Assembly: GCA_019794795.1 (NCBI GenBank) | Contig: JAIMFC010000004.1 | Location: 1 to 64,000, forward strand | DNA: 64,000 nucleotides | Origin: Streptococcus gallolyticus | GTDB taxonomy: Bacteria; Bacillota; Bacilli; Lactobacillales; Streptococcaceae | Direction: 5' to 3' | Shown here: positions 55,432 through 64,000 of the stretch, in pieces | Layout: every line of letters begins with the position of its first letter | Position numbering within the stretch: position 1 is the stretch's first letter | Notes under the pieces: model-generated | Databases searched by the model: none | Told to the model about the DNA's origin: nothing | Seen by the model: the letters and a program-made list of their open reading frames with translations, nothing else | Made by a program: the position numbers and the translations under genes

Positions 55432-55459
55432 ATTATATCATAAATGAGGGACATGTAAA
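55432..55459 (-). promoter_or_regulatory. rpoY-rnjA promoter
   Basis: Minus strand TTTACA (55454-55459), 16-bp spacer, TATAAT (55432-55437). Confidence 0.72.
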
Positions 55460-55589
55460 AAGAATTGGCAGGGAAAATGTAAAATTAAAGTATTTTCACG
55501 AACGTTTTCAGATGAGGAAAAGTTCATGATTTGAAAAAAAGTCTCAGATAGCTTACAATAGGGTGTAAGTGAAAAGAAAGTGAAGCATC

Positions 55590-56276
55590 ATGAAATTATT
55601 AGCCTTTGACACCTCCGGTAACGCTCTTTCGGTTGCCATTTTGGAGGGAAAAAAATTGCTGGCCGAAACGACGGTCAATATTAAGAAAAATCACAGTATT
55701 AGTCTTATGCCCACCATTGATTTTCTGATGGAGCAGGTAGGATGGACACCAAAAGATTTGGAACGTATTGTTGTTTCTGAAGGTCCGGGATCCTATACTG
55801 GTTTGCGCGTGGCAGTGGCGACAGCTAAGACGCTGGCTTATGCCCTTAAGATTGATTTGGTCGGTGTATCTAGTTTATACGCCTTGACCCAAGTAGGTTT
55901 CGACGGCTTGGCGGTACCCCTCATGGATGCGCGCCGTAACAATGTTTATGTTGGTTTTTATGAAAATGGCAGAGCTGTGGAGCCAGACCGTCATGCTAGC
56001 TTTGCAGAGGTTCTGGAGCAACTACAAGGTCAGGAAAATCTGGCCTTTGTAGGTGAAGTAGAAGCCTTTCGTAGTCAAATTCAAGAAGCTCTTCCTCAGG
56101 CACAAATCATTCCAAGCCTGCCATCAGCACAGTGGATTGGTCTTTTGGGACAGAACTTACCAGCTGTACATGTGGATGCTTTTGTGCCCCAGTACCTAAA
56201 ACGGGTGGAAGCTGAGGAAAACTGGCTGAAGACCAACGCTGAGACCAATGTGGCGGACTACATCAAGCGAGTGTGA
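55590..56276 (+). CDS. tsaB: TsaB, t6A tRNA modification protein
   Basis: 228 aa ASKHA-fold partner of TsaD in threonylcarbamoyl-adenosine (t6A) formation on ANN-decoding tRNAs. N-terminal LLAFDTSGNALSVAIL and VSEGPGSYTGLRVAVATAKTLA are typical. TACAAT -10 at 55554-55559. First gene of the tsaB-rimI-tsaD operon. Confidence 0.96.
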   Translation: MKLLAFDTSGNALSVAILEGKKLLAETTVNIKKNHSISLMPTIDFLMEQVGWTPKDLERIVVSEGPGSYTGLRVAVATAKTLAYALKIDLVGVSSLYALTQVGFDGLAVPLMDARRNNVYVGFYENGRAVEPDRHASFAEVLEQLQGQENLAFVGEVEAFRSQIQEALPQAQIIPSLPSAQWIGLLGQNLPAVHVDAFVPQYLKRVEAEENWLKTNAETNVADYIKRV

Positions 56277-56277
56277 T

Positions 56278-56694
56278 ATGGCAGAACAAGTACTAGTAGA
56301 GGCTGTTTTTGAGGTTTTATCAGATGTTTATCCGACATCGCCTTGGACAAAAGAACAGATTGCTGCGGATATGGACCAGCCTCAGACCGGCTATTACTTT
56401 GTGGAGGTTGCTGAAGAAATAGTTGGATTTTTAGCCATTCAAGACCTAGCTGGTGAGTTGGAAATAACCAATATTGCTGTGAAAAAAAACTATCAGGGAC
56501 AAGGACTTGCTGGTAAACTCTTGGACAACTTAGAGGACAGACCAGGGCCCATTTTTCTTGAAGTAAGAGAAAACAATCTACCAGCACGGGCCTTGTATGA
56601 GAAATACGGTTTTGAGCAGATTGGTTTGCGCAAGAATTATTATCATGAACCGCTAGAAAATGCGGTCATCATGGAGAGAAGAAATGATAGATAG
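56278..56694 (+). CDS. rimI: RimI, ribosomal protein alanine N-acetyltransferase
   Basis: 138 aa from ATG 56278, one base after the tsaB stop; a longer frame from 56248 would lie inside tsaB. GNAT fold with acetyl-CoA motif [18 protein letters not shown] and the C-terminal [23 protein letters not shown]. The family acetylates the N terminus of S18. Overlaps tsaD by 11 nt. Confidence 0.93.
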   Translation: MAEQVLVEAVFEVLSDVYPTSPWTKEQIAADMDQPQTGYYFVEVAEEIVGFLAIQDLAGELEITNIAVKKNYQGQGLAGKLLDNLEDRPGPIFLEVRENNLPARALYEKYGFEQIGLRKNYYHEPLENAVIMERRNDR

Positions 56695-57694
56695 ATATAT
56701 TTTAGCCATTGAGTCGTCGTGTGACGAGACCAGTGTGGCTATTTTGAAGAATGAAACAGAACTTTTGACCAATATTATTGCTAGTCAGGTAGAAAGTCAC
56801 AAGCGTTTTGGTGGGGTGGTGCCAGAAGTGGCGAGTCGTCACCATGTCGAGGTTATTACGACCTGTATAGAAGATGCCTTTCAGGAAGCGGGTCTTGTGG
56901 CAGAGGATTTAGATGCTGTAGCTGTCACTTATGGTCCAGGTTTAGTTGGTGCTCTTTTGGTGGGTATGGCGGCCGCTAAAGCTTTTGCTTGGGCGCATGG
57001 CTTGCCTCTTATTCCCGTTAACCATATGGCAGGACATCTGATGGCGGCGCGTGAGGTCAAAGAATTGCAGTATCCGCTCATGGCACTTTTGGTGTCTGGT
57101 GGGCATACGGAATTGGTTTATGTGAGTGAACCTGGTCACTACGAGATTGTTGGAGAAACCCGTGATGATGCAGTTGGTGAGGCCTACGACAAGGTTGGAC
57201 GTGTTATGGGCTTGACCTATCCAGCAGGACGAAAGATTGATCAGCTAGCGCATCAAGGACAAGATGTTTACAATTTCCCGCGTGCTATGATCAAGGAAGA
57301 CCACTTAGAATTTTCCTTCTCTGGTCTCAAATCAGCCTTTATCAATTTGCACCACAATGCGGAGCAAAAAGGCGAGGAGTTGGTGATTGAGGATTTGTGT
57401 GCTTCTTTCCAAGCAGCGGTCATGGATATTTTATTGGCTAAAACTAAAAAAGCACTGGAAAAATATCCTGTTAACCAGCTGATTGTGGCGGGAGGTGTCG
57501 CAGCCAATCAAGGACTACGTGAGCGTTTGGCAGAAGAACTGGCAGATATGGATGTGGTCATTCCGCCACTTCGTCTTTGTGGGGACAATGCAGGGATGAT
57601 TGCTTTAGCTGCAGCGGTTGAGTTTGACAAGGGAAATGTTGCAGATTTGTCGCTCAATGCCAAGCCAAGTCTAGCTTTTGAGACAATAGATTAG
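56684..57694 (+). CDS. tsaD: TsaD, t6A transferase
   Basis: 336 aa from ATG 56684 with SD GGAGAGAAG inside the rimI end. Metal ligands HMAGH (His114, His118), ATP-binding ASKHA motifs [14 protein letters not shown] and [10 protein letters not shown], and the late GDNAGMIA with the third metal ligand Asp. It transfers the threonylcarbamoyl group to A37 together with TsaB and TsaE. Confidence 0.97.
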   Translation: MIDRYILAIESSCDETSVAILKNETELLTNIIASQVESHKRFGGVVPEVASRHHVEVITTCIEDAFQEAGLVAEDLDAVAVTYGPGLVGALLVGMAAAKAFAWAHGLPLIPVNHMAGHLMAAREVKELQYPLMALLVSGGHTELVYVSEPGHYEIVGETRDDAVGEAYDKVGRVMGLTYPAGRKIDQLAHQGQDVYNFPRAMIKEDHLEFSFSGLKSAFINLHHNAEQKGEELVIEDLCASFQAAVMDILLAKTKKALEKYPVNQLIVAGGVAANQGLRERLAEELADMDVVIPPLRLCGDNAGMIALAAAVEFDKGNVADLSLNAKPSLAFETID

Positions 57695-57718
57695 AAGAGG
57701 TTTTCAGCCTCTTTTTCT
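57693..57718 (+). terminator. tsaD operon terminator
   Basis: AGAGG-TTTTCAG-CCTCT followed by TTTTC. Confidence 0.8.
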
Positions 57719-57743
57719 TTTTTGAGAATTTTCTGAAAATACC

Positions 57744-57772
57744 TTGACGAAGTCTACAATCTAACCTATACT
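57744..57772 (+). promoter_or_regulatory. azlCD promoter
   Basis: TTGACG (57744-57749), 17-bp spacer, TATACT (57767-57772). Confidence 0.75.
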
Positions 57773-57799
57773 ATAAAGTACATGATTGGAGGAGACTTT

Positions 57800-58495
57800 G
57801 TGAAGAAATCATTTGTTCAAGGAATGCAGGATGCTATTCCAGTAGGACTAGGCTATGTTTCGATTGGTCTGGCTTTTGGGATTGTGGCAGCTGGTAGTGG
57901 CTGGTCTTGGTGGGAGGTCGCCCTTTCTAGTATTTTTGTCTATGCAGGTTCGGCGCAGTTTGCTCTTGTATCCCTCTTATTGATAGGGGATTCGCTTCTG
58001 GCTATTGCTATGACAGTCTTTCTCATCAATTTGCGCAACATGCTCATGAGTTTGCATGCGACAACTTTTTTCAAAAAAGCTCCGCTGTGGGAAGGAATGC
58101 TGATTGGAACGCTGATTACGGATGAATCTTACGGCGTTCTCATGGGCGAAGCGGTCCATAATGACCATATTGCAACCAACTGGATGCATGGAAATAACGT
58201 TTTTTCTTATCTTTCTTGGATTCTTGCTACGGTTACGGGTGCTTTGCTGGGAGCTATGATCCCTAATCCAAGTAGTTTTGGTTTGGACTATGCCTTGGTT
58301 GGGATGTTTATTGGGATTTTTATCGGACAATGGGAAGCGATGGCGGTGTCGGAGTCGGTCAAGAAATTGCTGATCATCTTGTTGGCAGTGACCGTATCTT
58401 TCTTTGCAGCGCTGTTAATGGTATCGCAGGCAGCTGCAGTCTTGATTGCCACTCTATGTGGTTGTGCAGTGGGGGTGGTTTTAGATGGAAACTAG
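57800..58495 (+). CDS. azlC: AzlC, branched-chain amino acid exporter large subunit
   Basis: 231 aa from GTG 57800, preceded by GGAGGAG at 6-7 nt; an in-frame ATG at 57782 would lie upstream of the SD. MKKSFVQGMQDAIPVGLGYVSIGLAFG and about seven hydrophobic helices are typical of AzlC. It pairs with AzlD, whose gene overlaps by 11 nt. Confidence 0.92.
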   Translation: MKKSFVQGMQDAIPVGLGYVSIGLAFGIVAAGSGWSWWEVALSSIFVYAGSAQFALVSLLLIGDSLLAIAMTVFLINLRNMLMSLHATTFFKKAPLWEGMLIGTLITDESYGVLMGEAVHNDHIATNWMHGNNVFSYLSWILATVTGALLGAMIPNPSSFGLDYALVGMFIGIFIGQWEAMAVSESVKKLLIILLAVTVSFFAALLMVSQAAAVLIATLCGCAVGVVLDGN

Positions 58496-58811
58496 TTATC
58501 TTTTATGGGCAATCGGTCTGGCCTTTTTGGTGACTTGGGTACCTCGTGTCTTTCCTTTTATTTTGGTCAAGTATAGCAGTCTTCCTAAAATTGTGGAGCG
58601 CTTGCTCAAGTATCTGCCGATTACAATTATCTTTGCCCTAACTCTGTCTAGTCTAGTTTCTAAGGAAAAAGGAACAATGTTTCCAACCTTTTTATGGTTA
58701 GAGATTGTGGCCAGTATTCCGACCTTTTGGATAGCTTATCGTTACAAAAATCTTCTTTGGACAGTTGTGGTAGGGATTGTCATTATTGCAGTTTTACGAA
58801 TTGTAGTTTAA
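58485..58811 (+). CDS. azlD: AzlD, branched-chain amino acid exporter small subunit
   Basis: 108 aa with four hydrophobic helices (VTWVPRVFPFILVKYSSLPKIVERLLKYLP is the family core). It starts inside the end of azlC, so the two are co-translated. Confidence 0.92.
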   Translation: METSYLLWAIGLAFLVTWVPRVFPFILVKYSSLPKIVERLLKYLPITIIFALTLSSLVSKEKGTMFPTFLWLEIVASIPTFWIAYRYKNLLWTVVVGIVIIAVLRIVV

Positions 58812-58818
58812 TCGTGAA

Positions 58819-58848
58819 CAAGAAGCTGAGAGTGTTCAGCTTCTTTTA
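58819..58848. terminator. bidirectional terminator
   Basis: AGAAGCTGA (58821-58829) / TCAGCTTCT (58836-58844), between azlD and the convergent ABC permease gene. Confidence 0.8.
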
Positions 58849-60462
58849 TTGTTTCATGCGAAATGTTTTCGGTGCTTTTTTGAGGAGAATGATATAACCA
58901 ATCCCCACATAAAGCAGAAGTACCATGGAAATCCCAAGGATATAGAGGCTATTTGCGATGTGAATTCGTGTATTGAGGTAGGCAACCCAGTAGAGAGCAC
59001 CGCTCAGGAATTTATAGAGGGGATTGGTCACTTCCATATCTTTTGTAAAAGGTTGAAGAATATAGTAGATAAAGAGGTCGTGGAAGGAAAAGAGGGCTGT
59101 CAAACTGGTAAGGAGTAAGGCTAGAGGAGCCGTGGTTGCCAATTTATATTGGAAACCTCCTGCGGCGAGACAAAAGAGGAACATGCTGAGAGCGGAGATT
59201 CCATTGTACTGAATAGCCTTGAAAAAGCGGTAACGAAAACCAGCTAAGATGGTTTTTCCTTCTCTGTAAAATGGGTAATGCAGCATGGCAATATCGCAAT
59301 TGACAAAGACCATTTGGGCAATGGGACGTCCCATGGAACAGGCATACATCACCATAAAGAAGAGAGGCATGAACTCGATGAGTAGGCTTTCAGGCATGAA
59401 GTTTTTGCTATAGAGACTATAGCCGACTCCTGCCATCCCAACTAGACTGATACAAATTAAACGTGTCCGCAGTTGCTTCCAAAGAATGCTACGGTAGCGT
59501 TGGAAGAGCAGAGCATTGAGATAAGCCATACCAGAAAGATGGGACAGGTCTAGTTTGCTGTCTAGCGTCAGTTTTTCCTTCATCTGCAGCCCTTGGCGGG
59601 TATATTGATTGCCCGCCTTGATTTGTGCGACCTGTAAATCGGATGCCAGAGAATTTTCCATGTGACTGACTAAGAAGGCATCTAGTTCTGGGAAAGTTCG
59701 TAGATAAAGGCTACAAATAGGAATGAAAATGACTTGTAGCAAGAAAATGAGAAGTGGAAAAAGATTAGTAAGATGGGCTTGAAATAGGATGGTAGGAATG
59801 GCTAGGATATAGCCCGCTAGGCATATTGCCCACCAGAGATGAGTTTGATTTTTTTGTGAAATCTGATAGTGAAATACGCATCTACTTAAAGAATGCCCCA
59901 ACAAGCTGCTTGTAATCGGAGTGAGCAAACCAACTAAGAGGAAGCACCAGTTGTTAGCTAGAAGGCTAAAAACAATGAGGGCAGGTAGATAAAAGAGACT
60001 TGTTAGGATAGGCTGTAGCCAGATTTTTTGCAGGAGTACGGAGCGCCGAAGCAGTCGGAAATTATCCATAAATTCGCGATCTGCTTGTGGAATGCCGCTG
60101 GAGAATGAGCTACCCAACTGGAAGGAAAGTCCGATAACCAACCACCAAATCAGAAAACCAAGTAACCAAGAAGTGGAATGAAAGGTCAGCAGTTTATCAT
60201 TTCCAGAAAGGATATTCGTCCAGAATACTCCAATTCCCAGATTGAGAGCAAGCCAGAAGCATTTAGCTAGAAAACGACCTGGTATGGACAGGATAGAAAA
60301 AAGGATGTGGAGTCCGGTTTTCAACCCTTCTGTTTTGTAAATGCTGGTAGGGATTCTTTTACCGATGAGAGGGATTTTTCTGAGAAAGTAGAAAAAGCCA
60401 TTCAGGGCTTTATAGGCATCGTATTTTTGCCGTAGCCAGTTTAGTTTAAGGAGTTGATTCAT
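58846..60462 (-). CDS. ABC exporter permease (EcsB-like)
   Basis: 538 aa with about ten to twelve hydrophobic segments in two groups, split by a soluble region around residues 265-320. No substrate-binding protein is nearby, so it is likely an exporter or membrane-regulating ABC system like EcsAB. Its start overlaps the end of the ATPase gene by 4 nt (ATGA type). The substrate is unknown. Confidence 0.8.
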   Translation of the reverse strand: MNQLLKLNWLRQKYDAYKALNGFFYFLRKIPLIGKRIPTSIYKTEGLKTGLHILFSILSIPGRFLAKCFWLALNLGIGVFWTNILSGNDKLLTFHSTSWLLGFLIWWLVIGLSFQLGSSFSSGIPQADREFMDNFRLLRRSVLLQKIWLQPILTSLFYLPALIVFSLLANNWCFLLVGLLTPITSSLLGHSLSRCVFHYQISQKNQTHLWWAICLAGYILAIPTILFQAHLTNLFPLLIFLLQVIFIPICSLYLRTFPELDAFLVSHMENSLASDLQVAQIKAGNQYTRQGLQMKEKLTLDSKLDLSHLSGMAYLNALLFQRYRSILWKQLRTRLICISLVGMAGVGYSLYSKNFMPESLLIEFMPLFFMVMYACSMGRPIAQMVFVNCDIAMLHYPFYREGKTILAGFRYRFFKAIQYNGISALSMFLFCLAAGGFQYKLATTAPLALLLTSLTALFSFHDLFIYYILQPFTKDMEVTNPLYKFLSGALYWVAYLNTRIHIANSLYILGISMVLLLYVGIGYIILLKKAPKTFRMKQ

Positions 60463-61181
60463 AGGCTTTCTCCTGTTTGTTTATCTGACAAGATATCCAC
60501 AATTTCTTGCTCAAAATCTGCGTCGTGCAAACGGTCTGCTGGAATTTCCTGTAAGACTTGGTGGTGCAGAAGGACAATCTCGTCGCAGAGATCCTGAGCT
60601 AGTTGTAAAACATGGGTTGAAAAGATAATAATCGAATCTTTTTTTGCGGCACGAATCAGCTCCTTGAATTCGTGAGCAGCGACAGGGTCAAAAGAAGTGA
60701 GAGGTTCGTCTAAAAGAAGGACTGCTGGTTGGGCAATCAAAGAAGTGATCATCTGGACCTTATTTTGCATGCCGTGAGAAAAATCCTTGAGCAGGCGGTG
60801 TTGGTCTTCGGGTGCGATGCCAGCCAATAAAAGCCAGTCTTCTGGTCGACGCTGGTCTTTTAACTTATCCTTGTGAATATCCATGAAAAAGCGGATAAAC
60901 TCATAAGCAGTCATAAAGGCAGGGAGTTGTGGTGTAGCTTGGCTGAGAGCGATGTCGGTATTGTCATAGTCTAGCAAGGAGGAGTGATCGTCCATTTGCA
61001 GGGAAATTTGTCCTCCATCTAAGGGTAGATTCTTGGCAATACAGTTGAAAAGGGTGGTTTTGCCAGCTCCGTTTCGTCCCAAAAGTCCATAAATTTTCCC
61101 TTTTTCAAAGCTGAAAGAAGCCTCTTGAAAGATAATTTTTTGATCAAATAGCTTAGAAATAGATGAGATAATGAGTTTCAT
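60459..61181 (-). CDS. ABC transporter ATPase (EcsA-like)
   Basis: 240 aa from ATG 61181, preceded by AAAGGAGA; a frame continuing to 61235 runs through the promoter. Walker A GRNGAGKTT, Q-loop SQATPQ, signature variant FSHGMQNKVQ (in place of LSGGQ), Walker B VLLLDEP and switch His (FSTHV). The FSHG signature is common in export-type single-domain ATPases. It drives the permease encoded immediately after it. Confidence 0.88.
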   Translation of the reverse strand: MKLIISSISKLFDQKIIFQEASFSFEKGKIYGLLGRNGAGKTTLFNCIAKNLPLDGGQISLQMDDHSSLLDYDNTDIALSQATPQLPAFMTAYEFIRFFMDIHKDKLKDQRRPEDWLLLAGIAPEDQHRLLKDFSHGMQNKVQMITSLIAQPAVLLLDEPLTSFDPVAAHEFKELIRAAKKDSIIIFSTHVLQLAQDLCDEIVLLHHQVLQEIPADRLHDADFEQEIVDILSDKQTGESL

Positions 61182-61206
61182 AGAAGTCTCCTTTTGTTTT
61201 AATACT

Positions 61207-61244
61207 ATCATACAACGAAAAATAAGAAAAATCAAGCGCTTTCA
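61207..61244 (-). promoter_or_regulatory. ABC exporter promoter overlapping a cre site
   Basis: Minus strand -35 TTGATT (61230-61235), 17-bp spacer, -10 TATGAT (61207-61212). TGAAAGCGCTTGAT (61231-61244) matches the cre consensus at 13 of 14 positions and overlaps the -35, suggesting carbon catabolite repression. Confidence 0.68.
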
Positions 61245-61303
61245 GCCTGATTTAAACTGTGAATAAGGAATTTTTTTGTTGACCCTTGGCATCAAAATTC
61301 TGG

Positions 61304-61406
61304 TCAGAAAGCTAGTCTGTCTACTTGAGGGGATTGCCCTGCATTAAAGTCGAGGAGTGCTTCTCCGATTGCTTGTCCGAATTCATTGACTTGCCTAGCT
61401 GTCTCC
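61304..61406 (-). pseudogene. possible 3' remnant of a coding region
   Basis: A minus-strand frame reads ETARQVNEFGQAIGEALLDF and continues to QVDRLAF before TGA 61304-61306. It has protein-like composition but no start codon in frame downstream of the flavoprotein stop. AAGGAGA occurs just after that stop. It may be the end of a lost gene, or chance. No family recognised. Confidence 0.25.
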
Positions 61407-62594
<1,188 letters not shown>

Positions 62595-62631
62595 TAAAAG
62601 GCATGAGAAAGCGTCTCAAATCCCCCTATAT

Positions 62632-62660
62632 TTGACAGTTAATAGGGGTTGTGGTAAGAT
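62632..62660 (+). promoter_or_regulatory. promoter of the RocS-like gene
   Basis: TTGACA (62632-62637), 17-bp spacer, extended -10 TGGTAAGAT (62652-62660). Confidence 0.8.
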
Positions 62661-62702
62661 TTTAATGATAGAATCTAGAAATATCAAGCGATTGAGGAAA
62701 TT

Positions 62703-63200
62703 ATGGGAATTGAAAAAACGGTCAGCGAATTAGCTGAAATTTTAGGGGTCAGCCGACAAGCGATGAATAATCGTGTCAAATCGTTGCCCGAAGAATTTGT
62801 TGAAAAAAATGACAAGGGTGTGACGGTTGTCAATCGTGCTGGTTTGATCAAGTTGGAAGAAATCTATAAGACAACTATTTTCGAAGATGAGCCAATCAGC
62901 GAAGAAGTCAAACAGCGCGAGTTGATGGAAATTCTGGTTGATGAAAAAAATGCGGAAATTATTCGTCTTTACGATCAATTGAAGGCGAAAGATAAGCAGC
63001 TTGCTGAAAAAGATGAGCAGTTGCGTGTCAAGGATGTTCAGATTTCTGAAAAAGACAAACAGTTGGACCAACAACAACAGTTGACCTTGAAAGCCATGGC
63101 TGATAAGGAAACCTTGAAGTTGGAACTGGATCAAGCTAAGGCGCAAGTAGAAGAAGAACAAACGAAAAAGGGCTTCTTTGCAAGAATTTTTGGGAAATAA
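62703..63200 (+). CDS. rocS: RocS-like chromosome segregation protein (HTH, coiled coil, DUF536)
   Basis: 165 aa. N-terminal helix-turn-helix TVSELAEILGVSRQAMNNRVKS (about 6-27), a long coiled coil rich in KDKQLAEKDEQ-type heptads (about 75-150), and a C-terminal basic amphipathic tip KKGFFARIFGK. This architecture and length match pneumococcal RocS, which binds DNA through the HTH and the membrane through the tip and helps segregate the chromosome. The symbol rests on that resemblance. SD GAGGAAA. Confidence 0.72.
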   Translation: MGIEKTVSELAEILGVSRQAMNNRVKSLPEEFVEKNDKGVTVVNRAGLIKLEEIYKTTIFEDEPISEEVKQRELMEILVDEKNAEIIRLYDQLKAKDKQLAEKDEQLRVKDVQISEKDKQLDQQQQLTLKAMADKETLKLELDQAKAQVEEEQTKKGFFARIFGK

Positions 63201-63203
63201 GTA

Positions 63204-63235
63204 GAGGGATGGGAAACCGCTCCCTCTTTTTTTGT
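63204..63235 (+). terminator. terminator of the RocS-like gene
   Basis: AGAGGGATGGGAAACCGCTCCCTCT hairpin followed by a T run. Confidence 0.82.
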
Positions 63236-63365
63236 TTTTAGAAGGACCTTATCTTCCCTGTTTGTCTGAGCACAATTGGGAAGGGGACACTCTGATAAGA
63301 GATTGGGCTCAAATGGACTAGAAAAGAAAAATGAAAAGGGTTACAATTTAGACAAGGAGAAGGAA

Positions 63366-64000
63366 ATGATTGATCATCGTGCTATCGCCATCTTGATGGA
63401 ATTATTTGGAAATCAAGAAATCAGCCTCTATGAACTGAGCGTTCAGACAGGAGTGGAAAAAGAAGGTCTGCTATCTAGTATGCAGCAAGTGAATGATTTG
63501 CTGGTAGATAATGGGTTTGCAGAGATTGATTTTCAAGCAGGTGTGTATCGTGTGCCAGAGAGCTTGAGAGATAATCAAAGTACCATTTTTGACTTGCTTC
63601 GAAGCCGAGAGGTTTATCTTTCTCAGGAAGAGCGAAGAGTTCTGATTTATCTTTATACCTTTATCCGTAAAGATTTTATTTCAAATATTCATTACCAAGA
63701 TTTACTGAATGTTAGCAAAAATACAACCTTGACGGACATAAAAAATGTTCGTGAACTCTGCCACCAGTTTGATGTTGCCTTTCACTATACGCGTTCTCAT
63801 GGCTATCACTTGGTGGGGCGAGAAGAGGATAAACATCGTCTAGCTTTTTATGCCATCAGTGATTGTCTGAAGTCACCAGTTGGTATTTGGGCTTTGGATT
63901 ATATCCTTCGTGCCTGGGATGAGGTTGCGAAACGGGAGTGTATCAAGCAACGGAGTTTGCAGTTGTGTCAGTTTTATCAGCTTTCGCCTTTGGAAGACCG
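63366..64000 (+). CDS. PRD/BglG-type transcriptional regulator, 5' part only
   Basis: Open from ATG 63366 (SD AAGGAGAAGGA) to the window end, 211 codons visible. The first 55 residues are a winged-helix-like domain (IAILMELFGNQEISLYELSVQTGVEKEGLLSS), and a second HTH-like segment is near 110-150 (DLLNVSKNTTLTDIKNVRELCHQF, SHGYHLVGREEDKHR). This two-HTH start is typical of BglG/MtlR/Mga-like regulators that continue into PRD and PTS EIIB/EIIA domains. The latter are beyond the window, so the regulated PTS cannot be named. Confidence 0.75.
   Translation, partial: MIDHRAIAILMELFGNQEISLYELSVQTGVEKEGLLSSMQQVNDLLVDNGFAEIDFQAGVYRVPESLRDNQSTIFDLLRSREVYLSQEERRVLIYLYTFIRKDFISNIHYQDLLNVSKNTTLTDIKNVRELCHQFDVAFHYTRSHGYHLVGREEDKHRLAFYAISDCLKSPVGIWALDYILRAWDEVAKRECIKQRSLQLCQFYQLSPLED

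Noticed and set aside
58846..59118. 89-aa plus-strand frame inside the ABC permease
   Set aside because: Antisense shadow starting within the bidirectional terminator.

Overview
The window is about 64 kb of low-GC Gram-positive chromosome and is clearly Streptococcus. It carries an adcRCBA zinc operon, comG/comY and ssbB under ComX (cin) boxes, a glnRA operon with a GlnR box, CIRCE plus CtsR control of groESL, a THF riboswitch on folT, and pgk next to a DUF939 gene and glnRA. Gene content, in particular a PmtA-type efflux ATPase and a NanB-like sialidase next to an N-glycan-type importer, fits Streptococcus suis or a close relative best. The genus is secure and the species is an inference.

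Layout. 1-1.1 kb: 3' end of a 5S rRNA and twelve tRNAs. 1.6-5.1 kb: zinc uptake (adcRCBA) behind two overlapping AdcR operators. 5.2-10.8 kb: a carbohydrate ABC importer without its own ATPase, a DUF624 membrane protein, and a convergent sialidase that lacks a signal peptide. 11-11.7 kb: copY-copZ with no copA between them. 11.7-24.1 kb: HIT protein, tyrS, pbp1b, rpoB-rpoC and a DUF1033 gene. 24.1-29.7 kb: S66 peptidase and the competence pseudopilus operon comGA-GG, followed by a methyltransferase. 29.8-36.5 kb: ackA, a secreted DUF5648-repeat protein, folT, pepA, a DUF4651-thioredoxin-ytpR operon, and a DUF2785 plus methyltransferase pair. 36.6-45.2 kb: ssbB, groES-groEL, a zinc alcohol dehydrogenase, rpsL-rpsG-fusA and gapA. 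45.3-49.2 kb: tetR, pmtA and pgk. 49.2-53.4 kb: a structured repeat, a decayed membrane-protein locus, a DUF939 gene, glnR-glnA, a CHAP protein and a DnaA-box-rich spacer with a candidate 34-residue peptide gene. 53.4-64 kb: rnjA-rpoY, tsaB-rimI-tsaD, azlCD, an ABC exporter pair, a flavoprotein, a RocS-like chromosome segregation protein and the 5' part of a PRD/BglG-like regulator cut by the window end.

Most genes are core housekeeping. The less ordinary signals are: four genes whose extended -10 promoter sits 6-7 nt before the ATG, predicting leaderless mRNAs; a perfect palindrome that makes two back-to-back extended -10 promoters between pepA and the DUF4651 gene; a small promoter-SD-ORF-terminator unit at 53.2 kb; structured repeat elements after rpoC and pgk and inside groESL; a terminator-like hairpin in the rpoB leader; and a NanB-type sialidase that appears to be cytoplasmic. 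No insertion sequence, prophage or CRISPR array was seen.
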